From Alligator mississippiensis (Eukaryota > Chordata > Crocodylia > Alligatoridae), in NCBI RefSeq assembly GCF_030867095.1, contig NC_081835.1:16934501-16998500 (forward strand): 64,000 nt of DNA, given 5' to 3'. The notes beneath the pieces were generated by a model that worked only from the letters and a program-made list of their open reading frames with translations, was not told the DNA's origin and made no database searches. The position numbers and the translations under genes were made by a program. Position 1 is the stretch's first letter. Each line of letters begins with the position of its first letter. This document shows positions 11,336 to 24,850 of this stretch, piece after piece.

Positions 11336-14300
11336 GGAATGTTTGCAGTTTATTAACTTTAAAAGAATTAGTGCAAGTGTAGCGTAAGGACCGTGTAGTT
11401 TAAAATGCAAAGTGTAAATTTTAGACCACAGAGCAATACAAATGTCTTTGAGTATTTTTAATCGAAGTTTAAGTACAAAAAAGAAAATGTGCTACAACAC
11501 GTAACAAATAACACAATAACTTTCCCAGGTCTGAGGGACTCTGGCGAGCATGTTGTGTGAATTATATAAACTCAAGGCAAGCTTACATCAAGCGGCATGG
11601 AAAAGTGATGAGCTCTGCAGATGGAGAACACTGCTGAGAAAACTTGTTCTTGAAGCAGTTCTAATACCGAGCCACTCTTGCAAGAGTGTTGTACATGATT
11701 CAGTTTCCTTCTGCCTGCTTCTTTCTAGCTGCTTGGTGTATCCGTGCGTATGAGTGGGAGCGTGAGCAATGATACGCAAGGTTGTGTTACACTGTCAGTA
11801 GGGTTCAGCACTCACAATGGCTATTTAATGAACTAACTTGATCCGTTAAAGGTCTCTACAAAGATTAAGCTGGAGTAGCTATATTGTAGCCAACACTTGA
11901 GCTGCACAGACACAGGCTTTGGCCTGCAATTTTCCTATTGTTACTTCTGCCTCTCTTCTATACATGCTGCTGCGTATAACAACTGTCTCCTCACTTGCCT
12001 GCCCTGTTGTTACTCTCCCACTACTTTCCAGTCTTCTTTTCTTGGGGACACAACATTATTTTTCCATCTTTAAACTGTGCTTACAAGATGATTGTATCTT
12101 TGCTTCTGTTTAAGAACATCTACTGATCAGCCAATTTGTATAGTACAGCATAAGTAGGGTTGGATATCTGAACATTTTCAGTACTGGGCCCATGTTAGGA
12201 ATCTTGGATTGTCATATTCAGTCACCCTTGGTTGTATTACTATATTGTCTGGGAGCCCTAGTCCTGGACCAGGATGCCCTTATGCTAGATGCTCTATGAA
12301 TACAAACAAAAGGCAGACTCTCTTCAGGCAGCCTTTTCAATAGGCCTATCTTTGGCAGCTCTTCTTAGGTTTTGGAGGCCTTGTTTGTTCTGCTCATAGG
12401 AAATGCATAGCAGTTACTTCTGGGAAGCATTTATGTAGTATTGTATTGTCTCTCACTCATTTTTGCTCAGGCATTAAGATATCCCCCCCAAAATTCCTCT
12501 CTCTTCTTTCTTCCCCATTTCCCATCCTCACGTTTTATTTTCTTTTCAGGTTATTTAGGCAGAGGATTTACTGGAAGCTAATAGTAATGGCAACAAAAAG
12601 TCAGTTTGCTCTGAGACTGACCATAACTGCATGTTTTTCACAGTGATCTGCAAAGAGAGATCTGGTTAAAAGAACATGCTAGCTTGAAAATTAGTGAAAT
12701 AAATGTTTTGGTCCCAGTCTGATTTCGTATAGGCTTTTGTTCACATCACAGAACAGTCAGTCTGGAAACAGTGATTGAATATACTTAGGAAACACCTGGT
12801 TGAAGGTTGGCATTAAGGTGAATTACAAAGGTGTATGTCTCAACTATGTATCAGCCCTGTCTAGGGGTGGAATTCCTATTCCCTTGTGGGAGACCAGCAC
12901 AAAGCACTGGGAGCTGGGGTTCCCCGTGTACTTCAGCAGCCCTGCACAGGGTGAGTGGACTCTGTCTGGTTCCAAATAATGCGGCATGGAAGAGAGCATT
13001 GGTAGGAGATCAGAAGAAAAATGTTAGGACTAGATGGATCTGCAGAGTGGAAAGGAAGAAGGCATGATTCCTGAAATAGTTTCACAAGGTGTTTCCATCT
13101 CAGCTTTCTAATAAAGAGTAGGTTTCTCTTGGAAAGTGGAAAATTGAGAAATAATATTAAGTCCAATGACTGACACCCCCATGCAATCCCACTAACCTCA
13201 GTGAGATAATACTGCCTGCAAGCTGGAGTGGCCTATGGCTCTCAGTTGATTAAAAGCACACAAAAAAACTGTCCCTATGAATGGATTTGTCAAAAGTGCA
13301 TTCGTTAGCATATTTTCTTACCACAGGCTTTATTTTATTTTATTATTTTACGGGCTATAAATTTACCTAAACACAGCTTTATTTTTAATGGTCTTTAAAA
13401 GACTATGACTTAATCTATTTATAGAGACAGCAATGAAAACAGTATTGCTTGATTAGTCTCCTAATTTTATGAGCTGGCATTTTCAAGAAAGATATTTCAC
13501 CGGTGCAAAGTATTTTACTATGTTAATTAAATCTCTCGCTGGAAATGCCAAATTCTTGGTTACTGCTTTCGATAGCAACAAATAGATAATAGTGGGGGTT
13601 TTCCTGGCATATTAGGAAACAAGCAAGCACAGTATTTATGTGCCTTAGTAGGGTGAAAATTGCCTGTGTTTTTGTAAATGTATATCATACCCAGATAGGA
13701 ACCTCTATATATATCATAATGTGTCTGGGGCATAATTCTGGTTGTGACCTATAAAGCAGAGAGGAGAGGTTCTACACTAGCTCAGTCATGAATAAAACAC
13801 CTTGTTTGGCTGAGATTTGCAAAGGGTCCTGAAGTGATTAGGCATGCATGTCCTGAGGGATTTCAAAGGGAGCTGAGTGCTGAACTCCGTTAGGCTCCTT
13901 TGAAAAATCCTAGTTCTAATACAAATAAAAGGACCCTTGAGGCATCATGCAAATTTATTTAGCAGCACATAAATAGTTAAAATAACTATGCAAAGCTTCC
14001 TTTCCCACAGGACAATTTTAAAGCTAAAACTGAGCTATAGCTAATTGGAACAATCCAAGGGCACTTCAATCCGCTGGTACACGAACCAATATGCCATATG
14101 GACCTAATTTTGTAAAGAGTCTCTGTTCCTTCCCTCTTTTGTGCCTGCAAAGTCAGAAGTGCTATTAATGCTATCTGCAATCAAGTACAAGGTATTTAGG
14201 GAAAATTGATTATACCTTAATTTACTTGTACTCTCAAAATTGCAGGCACAAACAAAGTTTCTAACAATCAGATCTCTTAGGAGCAGTGATAGATTTGTGA

Positions 14301-16192
14301 ACATTTGGTCAGTCCAACCACTTACCTAGCTGAACATTCCTTAAGTTCATAGCAAAATAGAGGACACTGGGATGAGACATAATAATAGAATATAATACAT
14401 CTGGAGTTTAAGGGGGTTGCTTATGAAAAACAACAATCACTTAGTCAAGTTGATCTTCAATGCAGCATTTCACCCAAAGCTGTGAATGGCTGAAAATGAT
14501 CTGAAATGTGACCTTCGGATGTTCTGATGTGCATCAGCCCCTGAACAAAACAAAGGGTGACACACAATGGGATGAAAACAAGAAGCCTAAGCTTTTCAGC
14601 ATCCTCAGGGGTCGGGTACCAGTCACTGATCTGGACTGTCTGACCACTTATCTCAATTTCACATTAGACACTATAACCCAGACCCACAGGCTCTTTTCAT
14701 TGCCCTGGGGTTTTTCTAGGTCCCCTTATGTGGCCCTGAGATACCGGCATACAGAGCAAATCCCTTCCCCTTCTTTTCCTGTTCTTGGGGCATAAACCAA
14801 AGCTGTATGTAAGGAGCATATATGAAGTAGACTTCTGATTTATGCTTTACTTATTAATGGAACATATGGTACTCCTCAACCAACTTGGTTTGGTTATAAT
14901 TTTCCTATCACCTGGGCACAGATAATGAAGAAATCATTGCTTCCTCCCATAGTAGTCTGAGGAATTTTCAGTCCCACTGGCTTCTTACTTGCCACAGAAC
15001 AAACTAAAATTAATCCATGGGAAATCCTTCTGCAGAAGAGATGTACTTTACTCAGAGTGGAGATACCATCACCCATACCCATCACTCTAAACAAACCTCA
15101 AACACAATTGGAAGGCAACTTAACTTGAAAAAAGTTGAGCTACTATAAAAGAACAGTATGAAAAAGGCTACCTACAATCAAATACTGTGTATGGCATACA
15201 GAGCAAAGAACAGAATAACCAGATGACTGTCCCAGCAGTTACTGAGACCTCCACAGATTAGGAAAGCTCCCTCATACCTCTGCCTTGGTGCTTTTGTGAT
15301 TTCACGTACTAAAACTGGACCAGCTTCCAACACTTTCTCAAGGAGCTGTGGCTTGACATAACACTCTCCTGGTACAAGGCTCACAACACTTTCCTGGTAC
15401 AAGGCTCCTTGGTAGCTATCCTTCTGAAACCTGATGTTAAATGACATTATGGACAGAAGTGCTGCAGCACAGAGCTGTGATAGAAAAGATGGCATGGTAC
15501 CAAGAGTCCCGCTGGGCCAGAAGTTCTGTCTGCAACAGCATTTCTGCACTGACACGGACAAGGCACATCCATAGAGGACCTCACTGGATATAATTCCAAT
15601 GTTAGTTTGTCTCTGTGCAGCAACAATATATTACGGAAGAAAGTAACATGTCTTACATTGATCTAACTGCAGTTTGCCTGGTGAATAAAAGTAACTGAGC
15701 TCTTCTAAAACAAAATCAAGTGTCATTTGACATATTGTTTAGTATTTTGCCACCAGTGAAAGCTGAACATTTTTGCCTGTTAATGGTTACTTAAATAAAG
15801 GAAACGACACCCAAGTAAAGAATGCACTATGGAAGCAGTGTATACTTATTAATATCAGGCTCAGTCCTGAAGTGTGGAAACACATAACCCATAGTTTCAA
15901 CTTTTTGCCATGTAGATTCTTTGGGTTCTGTGGAATTGGGCTGAAGCTAAGAACTGCGACTTGTAAGCTACATGTGATGCAGCGGTTAATTCCATATGAT
16001 AAGATGGGATGTATTTTTTTGAAGTCATGTCCAAATGTTCCTGGCTTAAGCAGGTAGGGGAAAGGAAGGTTTACGTCCATTTTCCTTCCTTGAGCTAAGA
16101 ATGTGCTGAATGGTAATATATGAGCTAACTACGCCTTTCACTGCATTGTAATGTAAAGGTAAAGTTCATCACTTTAATTTCTGAAGGAAAAA
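11336..16192. other. intergenic spacer and 3' flank of the netrin-4-like gene
   Basis: AT-rich, mostly unique sequence without recognised exons. Part of the right end is probably 3' UTR of the - strand netrin gene, but no single polyadenylation signal stands out. A roughly 26-bp unit containing CCTGGTACAAGGCTC is tandemly duplicated near 15,367-15,409. The AT-rich 13,320-13,600 block resembles conserved non-coding DNA. Confidence 0.5.
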
Positions 16193-16329
16193 TTATCTAC
16201 ACCCAGTTCGAAGAATGTCTGCTGCTTGTTTGCCCAAGTATGCCTTCCAGGGTTTTACCAGGCTGTTCATATTCACAAGCAGTTTGCCAGTTCTTGAGTC
16301 CTCTTGGCCTGCTATAAGGTAGTCTGTAC
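16193..16329 (-). CDS. netrin-4-like, last exon: end of NTR domain and stop
   Basis: The acceptor ends in CAG just above 16,329 after a T-rich tract on the - strand. The exon opens by completing a Gly codon split with the previous exon (G|GT). It continues with TDYLIAGQED, SRTGKLLVNM and a basic end finishing ILRTGCR before TAA (16195-16193). This is residues 391-435 of the assembled part. The segment matches the last strand and helix of the netrin-4 NTR (C345C) domain, including the LIAGxED and TGKLLVNM patterns. The final cysteine would pair within the domain. No open frame longer than 60 codons contained it, so it was found by reading the - strand directly. Confidence 0.9.
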
Positions 16330-16659
16330 CTGGTAAAAAAGAAATAATAACTGCATAAATAAATAAAATACAGGACTAAACACTAAGTGCCTCCATCTCC
16401 ACCAAACCAAGTTCTACTTCTTTTGCCAGCTTTAGCAATGTTTAAATAATCTGTTTGTGTGCACACACTTGTATGTGTATGTACACTTGTGTGTACACTT
16501 TCTGGACACTCATGCCCATGCATATAGGTTGCGCTTTCTAAGATATGCATGCGCCTTCACTCACAAATCCCATATATCCCAAATTCTAAGACTTGCACAC
16601 ACAAGCAGTTGGGCTGGCTTTTCATTTCCCTGGCATTTTAGATAATGTAATTCCATGTA

Positions 16660-17045
16660 CTTCATAGATTTCATAGGCATTAAGGTTGGAAGGAACCTCG
16701 GGAGATCATCGAGTCCAGTCCCCTGCCCCAAGGGCAGGAAGTCAGCTGGGGTCAAAGGATCCCAGCAAGATAAGCATCCAAATGCTTCTTAAAGGAGTCC
16801 AGAGTAGGTGCTTGCACCACCTCTGGAGGGAGTCTGTTCCAGGCCTTGGGGGTTTGGACACTAAAGAAGTTTTTCCTTATGTCCAGCCTGAAATGGTCTT
16901 GGAGGGGTTTGTGACCATTGGTCCTTGTCATCCCTTGGGGCGCTCTGGTGAACAGGCGTTCCCCCGGATCCTGATGCACACCCCTGATGTACTTATAGGC
17001 TGCCCCCAAGTCACCTCCGAGCCTGCGCTTTTCCAGGCTTCAGCA
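16660..17045 (-). mobile_element. CR1 LINE 3' fragment, reverse orientation
   Basis: The - strand encodes HFRLDIRKNFFSV, then KAWNRLPPEVVQAPTL, then FKKHLDAYLAGIL, the conserved CR1 C-terminus. The 3' tail, inverted on the + strand, reads TTGGAAGGAACCTCGGGAG near 16,685. It sits immediately beyond the first netrin intron border, between the last two exons. Confidence 0.88.
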
Positions 17046-20000
17046 GAGTTGCTTGTGGCTGTTTCTGGGGACAGCAGAATCAGGTCATAAGATATGCAGG
17101 AGCTGGTTTTATACATGAAAATGTTCAACCCACCCTGTTACATTTTCATTTGCACATGCAGGTGTTAGTGTGTAGAAAATGATTGTACTGAAATGTATGC
17201 ATAAGTGTTTGTGCACAAAAAAGTGTCTACCTACAAGTAAAGGTGAGAGAGAAACTTCATTGAAAATGAGGTTATTCTGTCATAACAATGTGGTATTTTT
17301 GTAGTATCTGGAGTGTAACATCTCTCCATTGTTCTAAGTCTCGTGACAAAGACATTTATTGGGGTAAGTTATGAACAGGGCTCTGGGTCCTTACCTTCTC
17401 TTTGATTTAGCTGGCTTCATAAGTAGCACAGAAAACAGATGGAAGATGCATATTCTATTGCCATTGAAACACAATGAAGAAACACAGTTTCCCACATGAA
17501 AAAGGTTGACTAGACTTGTGACTGGCAATTTACACTGATGTACTTTCCATAGCAAGTGGGGTGGGGAAGGGTTTGCCCATGTTTACAGGTTTGTGTTTGA
17601 TCTTGCATATGCCTGCTGTCAGGCTCTTAGTGTTGGTGTATCCCATGTCTTGTACATGCATTTGCATTATTTGTGTGTACTTGTTTGTTTGACTTTTAAT
17701 TCAAATGAAGCTTGCACATCCATCCTGGTGGGAGACAGGCAGCCTTTTTATATGCACCCTGCTAACTTCCACAGTTTAATTCTTTGGGTTCAATACGTGG
17801 AACGAAACTTTTGGATCGGAGACAAGGGAGGGAAAATGTTAGGGATCTTGCCCTCCCTCCCCTCTCATAGTGGAAACCTGCACGAAAAGAAAGACCACTT
17901 TGTCAGCCAGTGTTTTCTGGTGAGGAACAAAATAAACACAGTTTATTAAAGGGCCTGAACGGAGTCAGCTGCTGATTGGCTGGTGAGCAGTGTAAAGGGC
18001 CAGATTAATCTGTGAGAGCCACACAGCTCAGCTAAATGGCTGCTGAACACAACTGCCAACCACCTATTCTTCTGCTACAAACAATGCACATCCCCCTCTC
18101 ACAATAAGGATCTTTTACAGCAGCTCAGGCAACTCCAGGAAACGTAACCACCTCATCCCTGCAGGATGCGACACCCTAGGGTGTGATCACTTCATCAGCA
18201 CTAGGCACATACTACTACTGAGTTATTATGCAGGCAGACAGGTTATAAAGGACATTGAAAACACAGGGCCATGACCCCTCACCCCTCTACACCCACCCCA
18301 AGGAGACTGAAGCATTACACATTCTCTGGGCGGCCTATTCAGCCACCCCCCTGCTGCACTACCAGTTCCTGGGGCTGAATCCTTGCTCCGGGAGAGGGAC
18401 TCTAGCTAGTAGCAGCAGTCCTTGCCTTCCTCCTCTTTGCTTCCACATCTGGCTGTGTGCCATCTGCAATGCAAATCCACCAGCACCACAGCAAGAATTG
18501 CTGTCTACATTCAGAGATGGAAGAGAGGAAAGCATTTACCCTAAATAATTCTCAGGCTTTAAAATTCATAGGTTTCTTGGGGGGGGGGGAGGGGGGGGTT
18601 CTTTTTTTTTAATGCCAGTTTATGTGCAAAGCTGAGGGCAGTTCAATAGTGTATCCTGGCGGGCGTCACTAATGTGGAAAGCAGGAAGGTAGCCACACAG
18701 AAAATCCATTTGCAGCTCCATAAGTAAAGTTTTACGATTCAACTCTAAAGGCCGTGGGATTAAAGATGGACTTCCTGTCATCAGCCAGGGAAGAACATAC
18801 AATACAATGCTACAGAGACAGTTGGGCAGGAAGCCAGATCACCCTGCACAGCAGAAAGCCCTGCTGATCACAGTGGCAGTTTGGGCTGGCATTGATGGCT
18901 GCTGCATATCCCTTTGCTACCTCCTGCTCTCCCTTCCCTTGCCATCACCGCTCTCCTTGCAGAATGCAAAGTGCTGGGAAGCAGTAGCTAACCTGCATGG
19001 AGAAGGAGGAGGAAGGGGCACATCAAAGTTGTGACTAAAGGCATGGTCATGAGACAGCATATACAGTGAGACCCTTGGTGGGTTCATCTCAGCTGAGGTA
19101 CTGAAATCCATAGCACTCCAGTGATTTGCACCAGTTTAGGATTTGATGCGAGTCTCATTTAAAAGCCTGTTGTGGGATGAAGAACTGGCTTGGGTGCAGA
19201 TGTGCCACTGCCCACCTCTGGCTGGCATCAGAATTGCCCAGCTCTGTTTGAAAGGTCCTATACTCCTATCTGCTAAAGAGGTATCGGGGGGAACTTGTAC
19301 TCCAAGTCCTGCTTCAGATGTTAGCCAGAACCAGACACAATCTAACCCTGTATTATACAAATGCTTGACCTCACTCCAATCTACAGCTCCCTTGCTGAGG
19401 AAGGAGCATAAAAGTTGTTTGCCTACTAAGTTCAAGACAGGAAGAGAAGGAGAATGCCATATCCATTTGGACTACCTCCAGTAGAATATCTTGGCCCTAG
19501 CCAGAGTTACACTGCTGAGATACAACTTTCAGGAACCGAGTCCTGCATCCCTACAAACTCAAACTCAGTTCCTCCCTCAGGGGTGCAGAAGATGCAACAT
19601 ATTCCTTATTCTTGAACGTTTGCAGTTTGTTTTGGACTGACAGGAAGAATTCACGCTTGATTTTCTGTGATTCAGCCTATCCCAGAACAACTCTGTCTTT
19701 TGTGTGTGGCTGATTTGAGATGAGAACTTGCCTTAGAGGTTAGGTTAAGCCTTAGATTTCAAGCAAAGCACAAGGAGTTCCTTTCACTCTGTGCGGATGT
19801 GTATATAATCTATTCAGAAGAAAAACCGTGGCATTATTTATCTAATAAGTGTTGCTTTTAGGATGTGGGTAAGTCTCTGTTCTGCAGGGTGCATGGCACA
19901 AAATCTGAAATGTGATCCTTGGAGATACGGGTTGGATCATCCTAATGAAACTCAAGTTATCTATCTTGTTCAGGGCTTGATCCCAGGTACAAGGAAGCTG

Positions 20001-22765
20001 CAGATGCTTATCCCTCTCAGGATCAGGCCTTCACTGCCCACTGGGATGAAAGAAAGAGCAGAGTTCACGAGACCCTTCCAGGTTCAAAAAGAGTTGAGTT
20101 GAGAGCATGTTTGCATTGGATTTATTGCGCATCTCTCCATATTGCCCACAGTGAATTTTCAGGCTGCTAAATTAAGTGATCGAAAGAAGGCTATAGTGAA
20201 GACTATCGTGAAAAACCCCTCCTTCCCGCTACTCATATATATAGCACCAATGTGTTCCCTGGTACTTTCAAAGTGTATGGCAAACACTGAAGACTGGATT
20301 GTAACCTTTCAGTCCAAGCCAGGTAAGGTGTAGCATTTGACTCTCTGCCTTAGGAATAAGATAGGAACAAAGCAGAAACTACAAGACATGGCTTGGTTCC
20401 TCTTTCCCTGTTTGTGCTGCAGGGAAGTACTGTAATATATACCAGCCTTTTTGTTTGTACAGATCATTACACTCCCTTCCTAGCAGGTTAAATTAAGGGC
20501 TATGGGAGCCAAGTTTCTGCCTACCTGGAAGAGAGAGGAGTTGCTTGGCAGTAGCTGCTCTCCTTGCAGTGCAGGAATAATTCACACAAGGGAGCCTGGG
20601 TGCATAAAGAGCCCCCCCTAACTCTCCTTTGCAATACATAGAAGGCTCACAGTTATGCCCCAATTAATTAATCATTAAAGTCCCCTAACAAATAAACATT
20701 ATCTCCCATTTACAGATGGAAAAGCTGTGCCAGGGAGGAGAGGCAATTTTCTCACAGCTGCAGAGGGTCTCAGGATGAGATAGGATGAGGACTCAAGGTG
20801 TTCTTGCCTCCCTCACTTCCCGTTTGTCTCTTATCAGACCTGTATCTCTCATAAGCATAAATCTAGTTTAGAACTGTAATGAGTCGACATGTTATATGGA
20901 ATTGATTTAATTTATAGAGCTACATTATAGCCAACACTTGAGGTTGCATTTTCATTTTTTTATATGGGGTATATACAAGACAAATACACCATATCAATAT
21001 GACCCTAGAGTCTGTGGCTGGCTGGTGGGAATTCTGTGTTGGTTACAGATAAATATTTGAAAAGGAGGGTTGTACTGAATTAAATCTAAAAATGAAGAAT
21101 CTTATCTGTAAAGAAGTCCCCATCTTATTCTTTTGATATTAAATTAAATTTTTTAAATACATTATCAGCCTTCCACATGCTGCTGGTTGTCAGCTTTAGG
21201 CTTCAAAGGAACAATTAAGATGCATGGAGCAGTTCAGACCTCCCAGCTATTTTGTTCAAGCTATTTACAAATTCAGAAAGTCACAGTTTGCATATGGTTT
21301 ACATTCTTATGGCTCCGTCAGTGCAGTCATGAGGGCTAGAAATAGTTTTTAAAACAGAATGAAAACTTGGATTCTGGAGCATAATTCTGTAAAATAGCCA
21401 TGGAATCACAGAAGTCCTCTGTATATACCCAGTATGCATATAAGCAGACAGCACATATATGTGTTCACAGATACATAGGCATAATTTACAAATTCATGGG
21501 CAAAAGGTGGAGGAAATATTAGACTGAGGTTACCAGTCTGAGAATAAATGTAAACCTGTCTCTACACCATCCATAAACAGCCTTGAAGCCAATTTGTTTT
21601 TGAACTGTCTTGTGATTCCTTCAGGCCCATTTAAGCAAAAAGAAAATACTTGTTATAATCATGTTAAAGACCTAGGTATTTGTTCACGTATCCAAAAAAA
21701 TACAAGTCCTATTAAAATAAACTGGGGCAAAACATGTTTCACAAAAATATTTAAATATGATATACTGGCCATATGAAATGAAGTATAATGTATAGAGCTG
21801 GTAAAAACAAACCTTTTTTACATTTGTGAGTCCAAATATTTTGTTTTCCCATGGAGCTTTCAAAAGAGATACTATTTAGAAACGAATTTTTTTCATTTAG
21901 ACCTGCAATGTTTTGCTTTGGCTCTATAAACCATTAGAAACAGAGGAAGAAAGGGTAAAAAAGGCATGAGAAATTTAGTTGGTTTTCCTCCTTTTCCTAT
22001 ATTACTCATTACAATTAGAAGGAGTGAAAAAAGTATAGGAAAATAGGTGGAAACCTGTTATTCCAAATAATAACAAATCAGTTCATATCTTCTTAATGTT
22101 TCTTAATGTTTTTGAATTGGAAAAACAGCAAAAAAGCATGGTACAGTGGGAGAGGAATATTGTTTTAAAATGAAATATGTTAGAGTTACCCCCCCCCCAA
22201 AAGAAAAAAAAAATAATCTGAGGAGAATATTTTCCTTTTTTGGAAAATAATGCAATTGAAAATGAACATTATCTTGGAAAAAAATCCTTTTTGACAGTAC
22301 CTGATTATCTGTCTTGAAGAAAAATGTACTTGAATTGTAGTCACTCTTGTGCTACCCAGCTGTGGAAGACAGATTTTGCTGGTCTTCATGCAGATGGTTA
22401 AACAACAGAAAGAGAACGGTTCTCTGTGCTCAGTCCTCTTTATGGCATTCACCACAAAGTAGTATATGGATCAACCCTCAACCTCTGAATCAAGGCTTTC
22501 TTAGTTATGTCTGATCTCTCTCTACTACTTAAGTAACAGAACCAGGTTTATCCTGCTATTCTATCCATTATAATAATTGGACCTGCTTTCCCACAATGGA
22601 TTATTCTAACAGGTTTCATATCCACTCAACTTCACTGTCTTCAATAGACTTATTTCTGATCAATATCATCCCAAGCAACATAAAGATGCTGTTTCATCAT
22701 TAATACCGTAGCAGCCTGAGCAGCTGTTTCCTATAGAATGGGTGCCCTAAGCATGGAATACTTAC
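17046..22765. other. netrin-4-like intron, no further genes seen
   Basis: The stretch is AT-rich with simple patches: G-rich runs near 18,580-18,600, a poly-C/poly-A patch near 22,190-22,212, and AT-rich blocks around 21,120-21,160. Open frames are short and have no recognisable protein. No repeat family could be identified with confidence. Confidence 0.5.
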
Positions 22766-22936
22766 CAGGATTGAGAATGGGACATGTGCATCCCCTATGG
22801 GTCCAGGACTCCGGGTAGATACTCCGGTTACTCCGAGCAATTTTCACTTTGCCTGATTTCAAAATCTTCTTCACCTTCACAACAACTTCTGCATGGGTTC
22901 CTTTGTCATGAGCTGACAGAATTCTTGCTTTTATCA
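22766..22936 (-). CDS. netrin-4-like, NTR-domain core exon
   Basis: The exon completes a Val codon split with the previous exon (G|TG) and encodes IKARILSAHDKGTHAEVVVK, a Lys-rich strand, then YPESWTHRGCTCPILNP, ending in phase 1 (G|GTAAG). It covers residues 334-390 of the assembled part. KARILS, DKGTHAEV and SWTxRGCTCPxLNPG are signatures of the netrin-4 NTR domain, which resembles tissue inhibitors of metalloproteinases in fold. The two Cys of GCTCP are the expected disulfide partners. Spacing and phase agree with both neighbours. Confidence 0.95.
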
Positions 22937-24135
22937 CTGCCAGAAAACAAACATGCATCAACACAAATCAAAAATGATTTCCACATATACTGTAATATCT
23001 TTTTTACACTGCTGAAGGGATAGAATATCAGGGCCTTTGGACAAGACCTGAAGGATGATGCCAGGATTTTGGCATTTGGACAGGGACAGAAGGGTGTGCA
23101 CATGCTTGTGCACTTCAGTCATTGTTCCCATTTAAACAAATCTGGGGAAGTAAAATTGGATTTCTTCAATTTAAGTAAATAACTAATCTCTTCTCTGTGT
23201 TATTTATCAGCTAGTCTCTCATGGTTGCCACCAACAGCTTGGAAACAACCGGGTGTATACAGGACTTCCATAAAAAAGAAAACCAAAAGATAACACAACA
23301 GCCAACAGTCTGAACTTAAGCACATTGATTCAGGGCCATGGCAGATGTGTTTGAAAATGAGAAGGCTTGTAGTGGATTTGTACAGCAACCCTCCTCACCC
23401 CTTAAAATGTGCCTTCTTCTGTAGAAACAAGGCTTCTCTACAAGAACGTGGTGTCACATGGTGGAATTCACCCCAAGGCAGGAGATCTCCTACAGGACTG
23501 CAGGACTGTCCCATGGCTGGAATCGTCCTGTGATGATGACAATAAACTGAAAGAAGCTGCTTAGCCTTTTGGCCTGACACGTGTTTGCTCTGACAGAGCT
23601 GGCATTCCTCCTGGCTTTGCAGGACCAATTTTCAAGTCTGGCCTCACAAACAAGCTGTATTGTGCTATGATATGATTGTGCCAAGTCAAACCCAATGGCA
23701 GTTTTTGGTGGCCATGTCCCTTCCATCTTGGGATGACAGGACACAGGTGCTTATACCATGGGGATAAATATGTTATTTCCTTGTTGTTAAGTGAGAGGTT
23801 TGCTAAATGAAAGAGTTGCCAGAAGAAAAAAGGACTCCTAGTATGGAAAAAAGCTGAGAACTGTTGCAGGACACACCCATGCACCGGGAGGTGGAAGTAC
23901 AGGCATTGAACTCAAGAAGCCCAGGCTGCTTGTGCTCGGCACTGAAGAAGCCATTATAGGATGTTGTTCTCTGATTGACCCTGGACTAAGAGGAGTCTCT
24001 GGACAAAAAGAGGAAGAAGAAAAATCTATCTCTGATTTCATGACTCAGCCAGCCCATGCTTCACAGGGTCCATCTAGCAGCTTTGTAGAAAACACTAAGG
24101 ATTTATCATACTTTGAAGGAACATTAGCCACTTAC

Positions 24136-24204
24136 CATATGCATATTTCATTTGGCAGAAATCGGTAACGCTTCCAAGCACTTTTTCTTTGCACACGCAC
24201 TTTT
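24136..24204 (-). CDS. netrin-4-like, short exon opening the NTR domain
   Basis: This 69-bp exon lies between acceptor ACTAG and donor GTAAGT. It completes a split codon (G|AA, Glu) and encodes KCVCKEKVLGSVTDFCQMKY plus AY, then starts the Val of the next exon. It covers residues 311-333. The CxC...FC pattern is the start of the NTR domain, and the equivalent netrin-4 segment begins with a similar KCxCKE. Its small size hides it from simple ORF searches. Both phases fit exactly, which strongly supports it. Confidence 0.92.
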
Positions 24205-24469
24205 CTAGTGGGAGACCGCAAAACACAAGGGGTTGGAATAGGGCCAAAACAGGAAAGAGGAAAGAAAATCAGGTGATGTTCATATATACTGTTATATGTT
24301 CATGTTACTCCAGTAATATGGATAAGCAGATGGTAAAAGTAGAATGAGCTCAGTTATTTGCCAAACTTGCTAGCAAAAGGGATCTGAAATCTGAGTAAGA
24401 AGAGCTCCAAAATGGGAGTTCCTCACACATTAATAAACTGATGCCAACACACAAATTTGTCAGAATCGG

Positions 24470-24850
24470 ATCTGGACGTAAATGTCTGAATCATGCTCTT
24501 GTTAGACCTCATAAGCTCAGGAGTATTAACCCTTTTCAGTACTCAGATGAGAACTCTCTCAAGGTGCTTCCTGGAAAAAGTGTTGGTGATTCAGTAGTTT
24601 CCACTCATTCCTCCAAGTTGTTATACAACCAAGGATGCCAATTGGTGGTCTTCCACATGGTATCTAAAACTGAGGCCCTGACCACTTCTAAACACCAGCA
24701 GCTCTATCATTCTGCTGGCCCAATATGCTTGTTACTTTATCTGCATGCAGTACGCTTTACTGCATCTCCTGAGCTATTGTGTAATATGACCATGTGCTAT
24801 TTTCAAAATACCTTCCCAGTAATACAGGAGAGGTTTTGGTAAGACATGAA
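24470..24850 (+). mobile_element. degraded 5S-rRNA-derived SINE (SINE3-like)
   Basis: The 24,490-24,590 part aligns by eye with the 3' two-thirds of 5S rRNA: CTTGTTAGACCTCATAAGCTC against the CTCGTCTGATCTCGGAAGCTA region, then TCAGTACTCAGATGAGAAC against TTAGTACTTGGATGGGAGAC, then a GGTGCTTCCTGG block. It is followed by GTGTTGGTGATTCAGTAG and further on by AGGCCCTGACCACTT. That order is known from old amniote 5S-derived SINEs. It lies in the intron just upstream of the 69-bp netrin exon. The boundaries are approximate. Confidence 0.6.

Noticed and set aside
24441..24842. 133-codon + strand frame
   Set aside because: It coincides with the 5S-derived SINE and opposes the netrin strand; no protein homology recognised.
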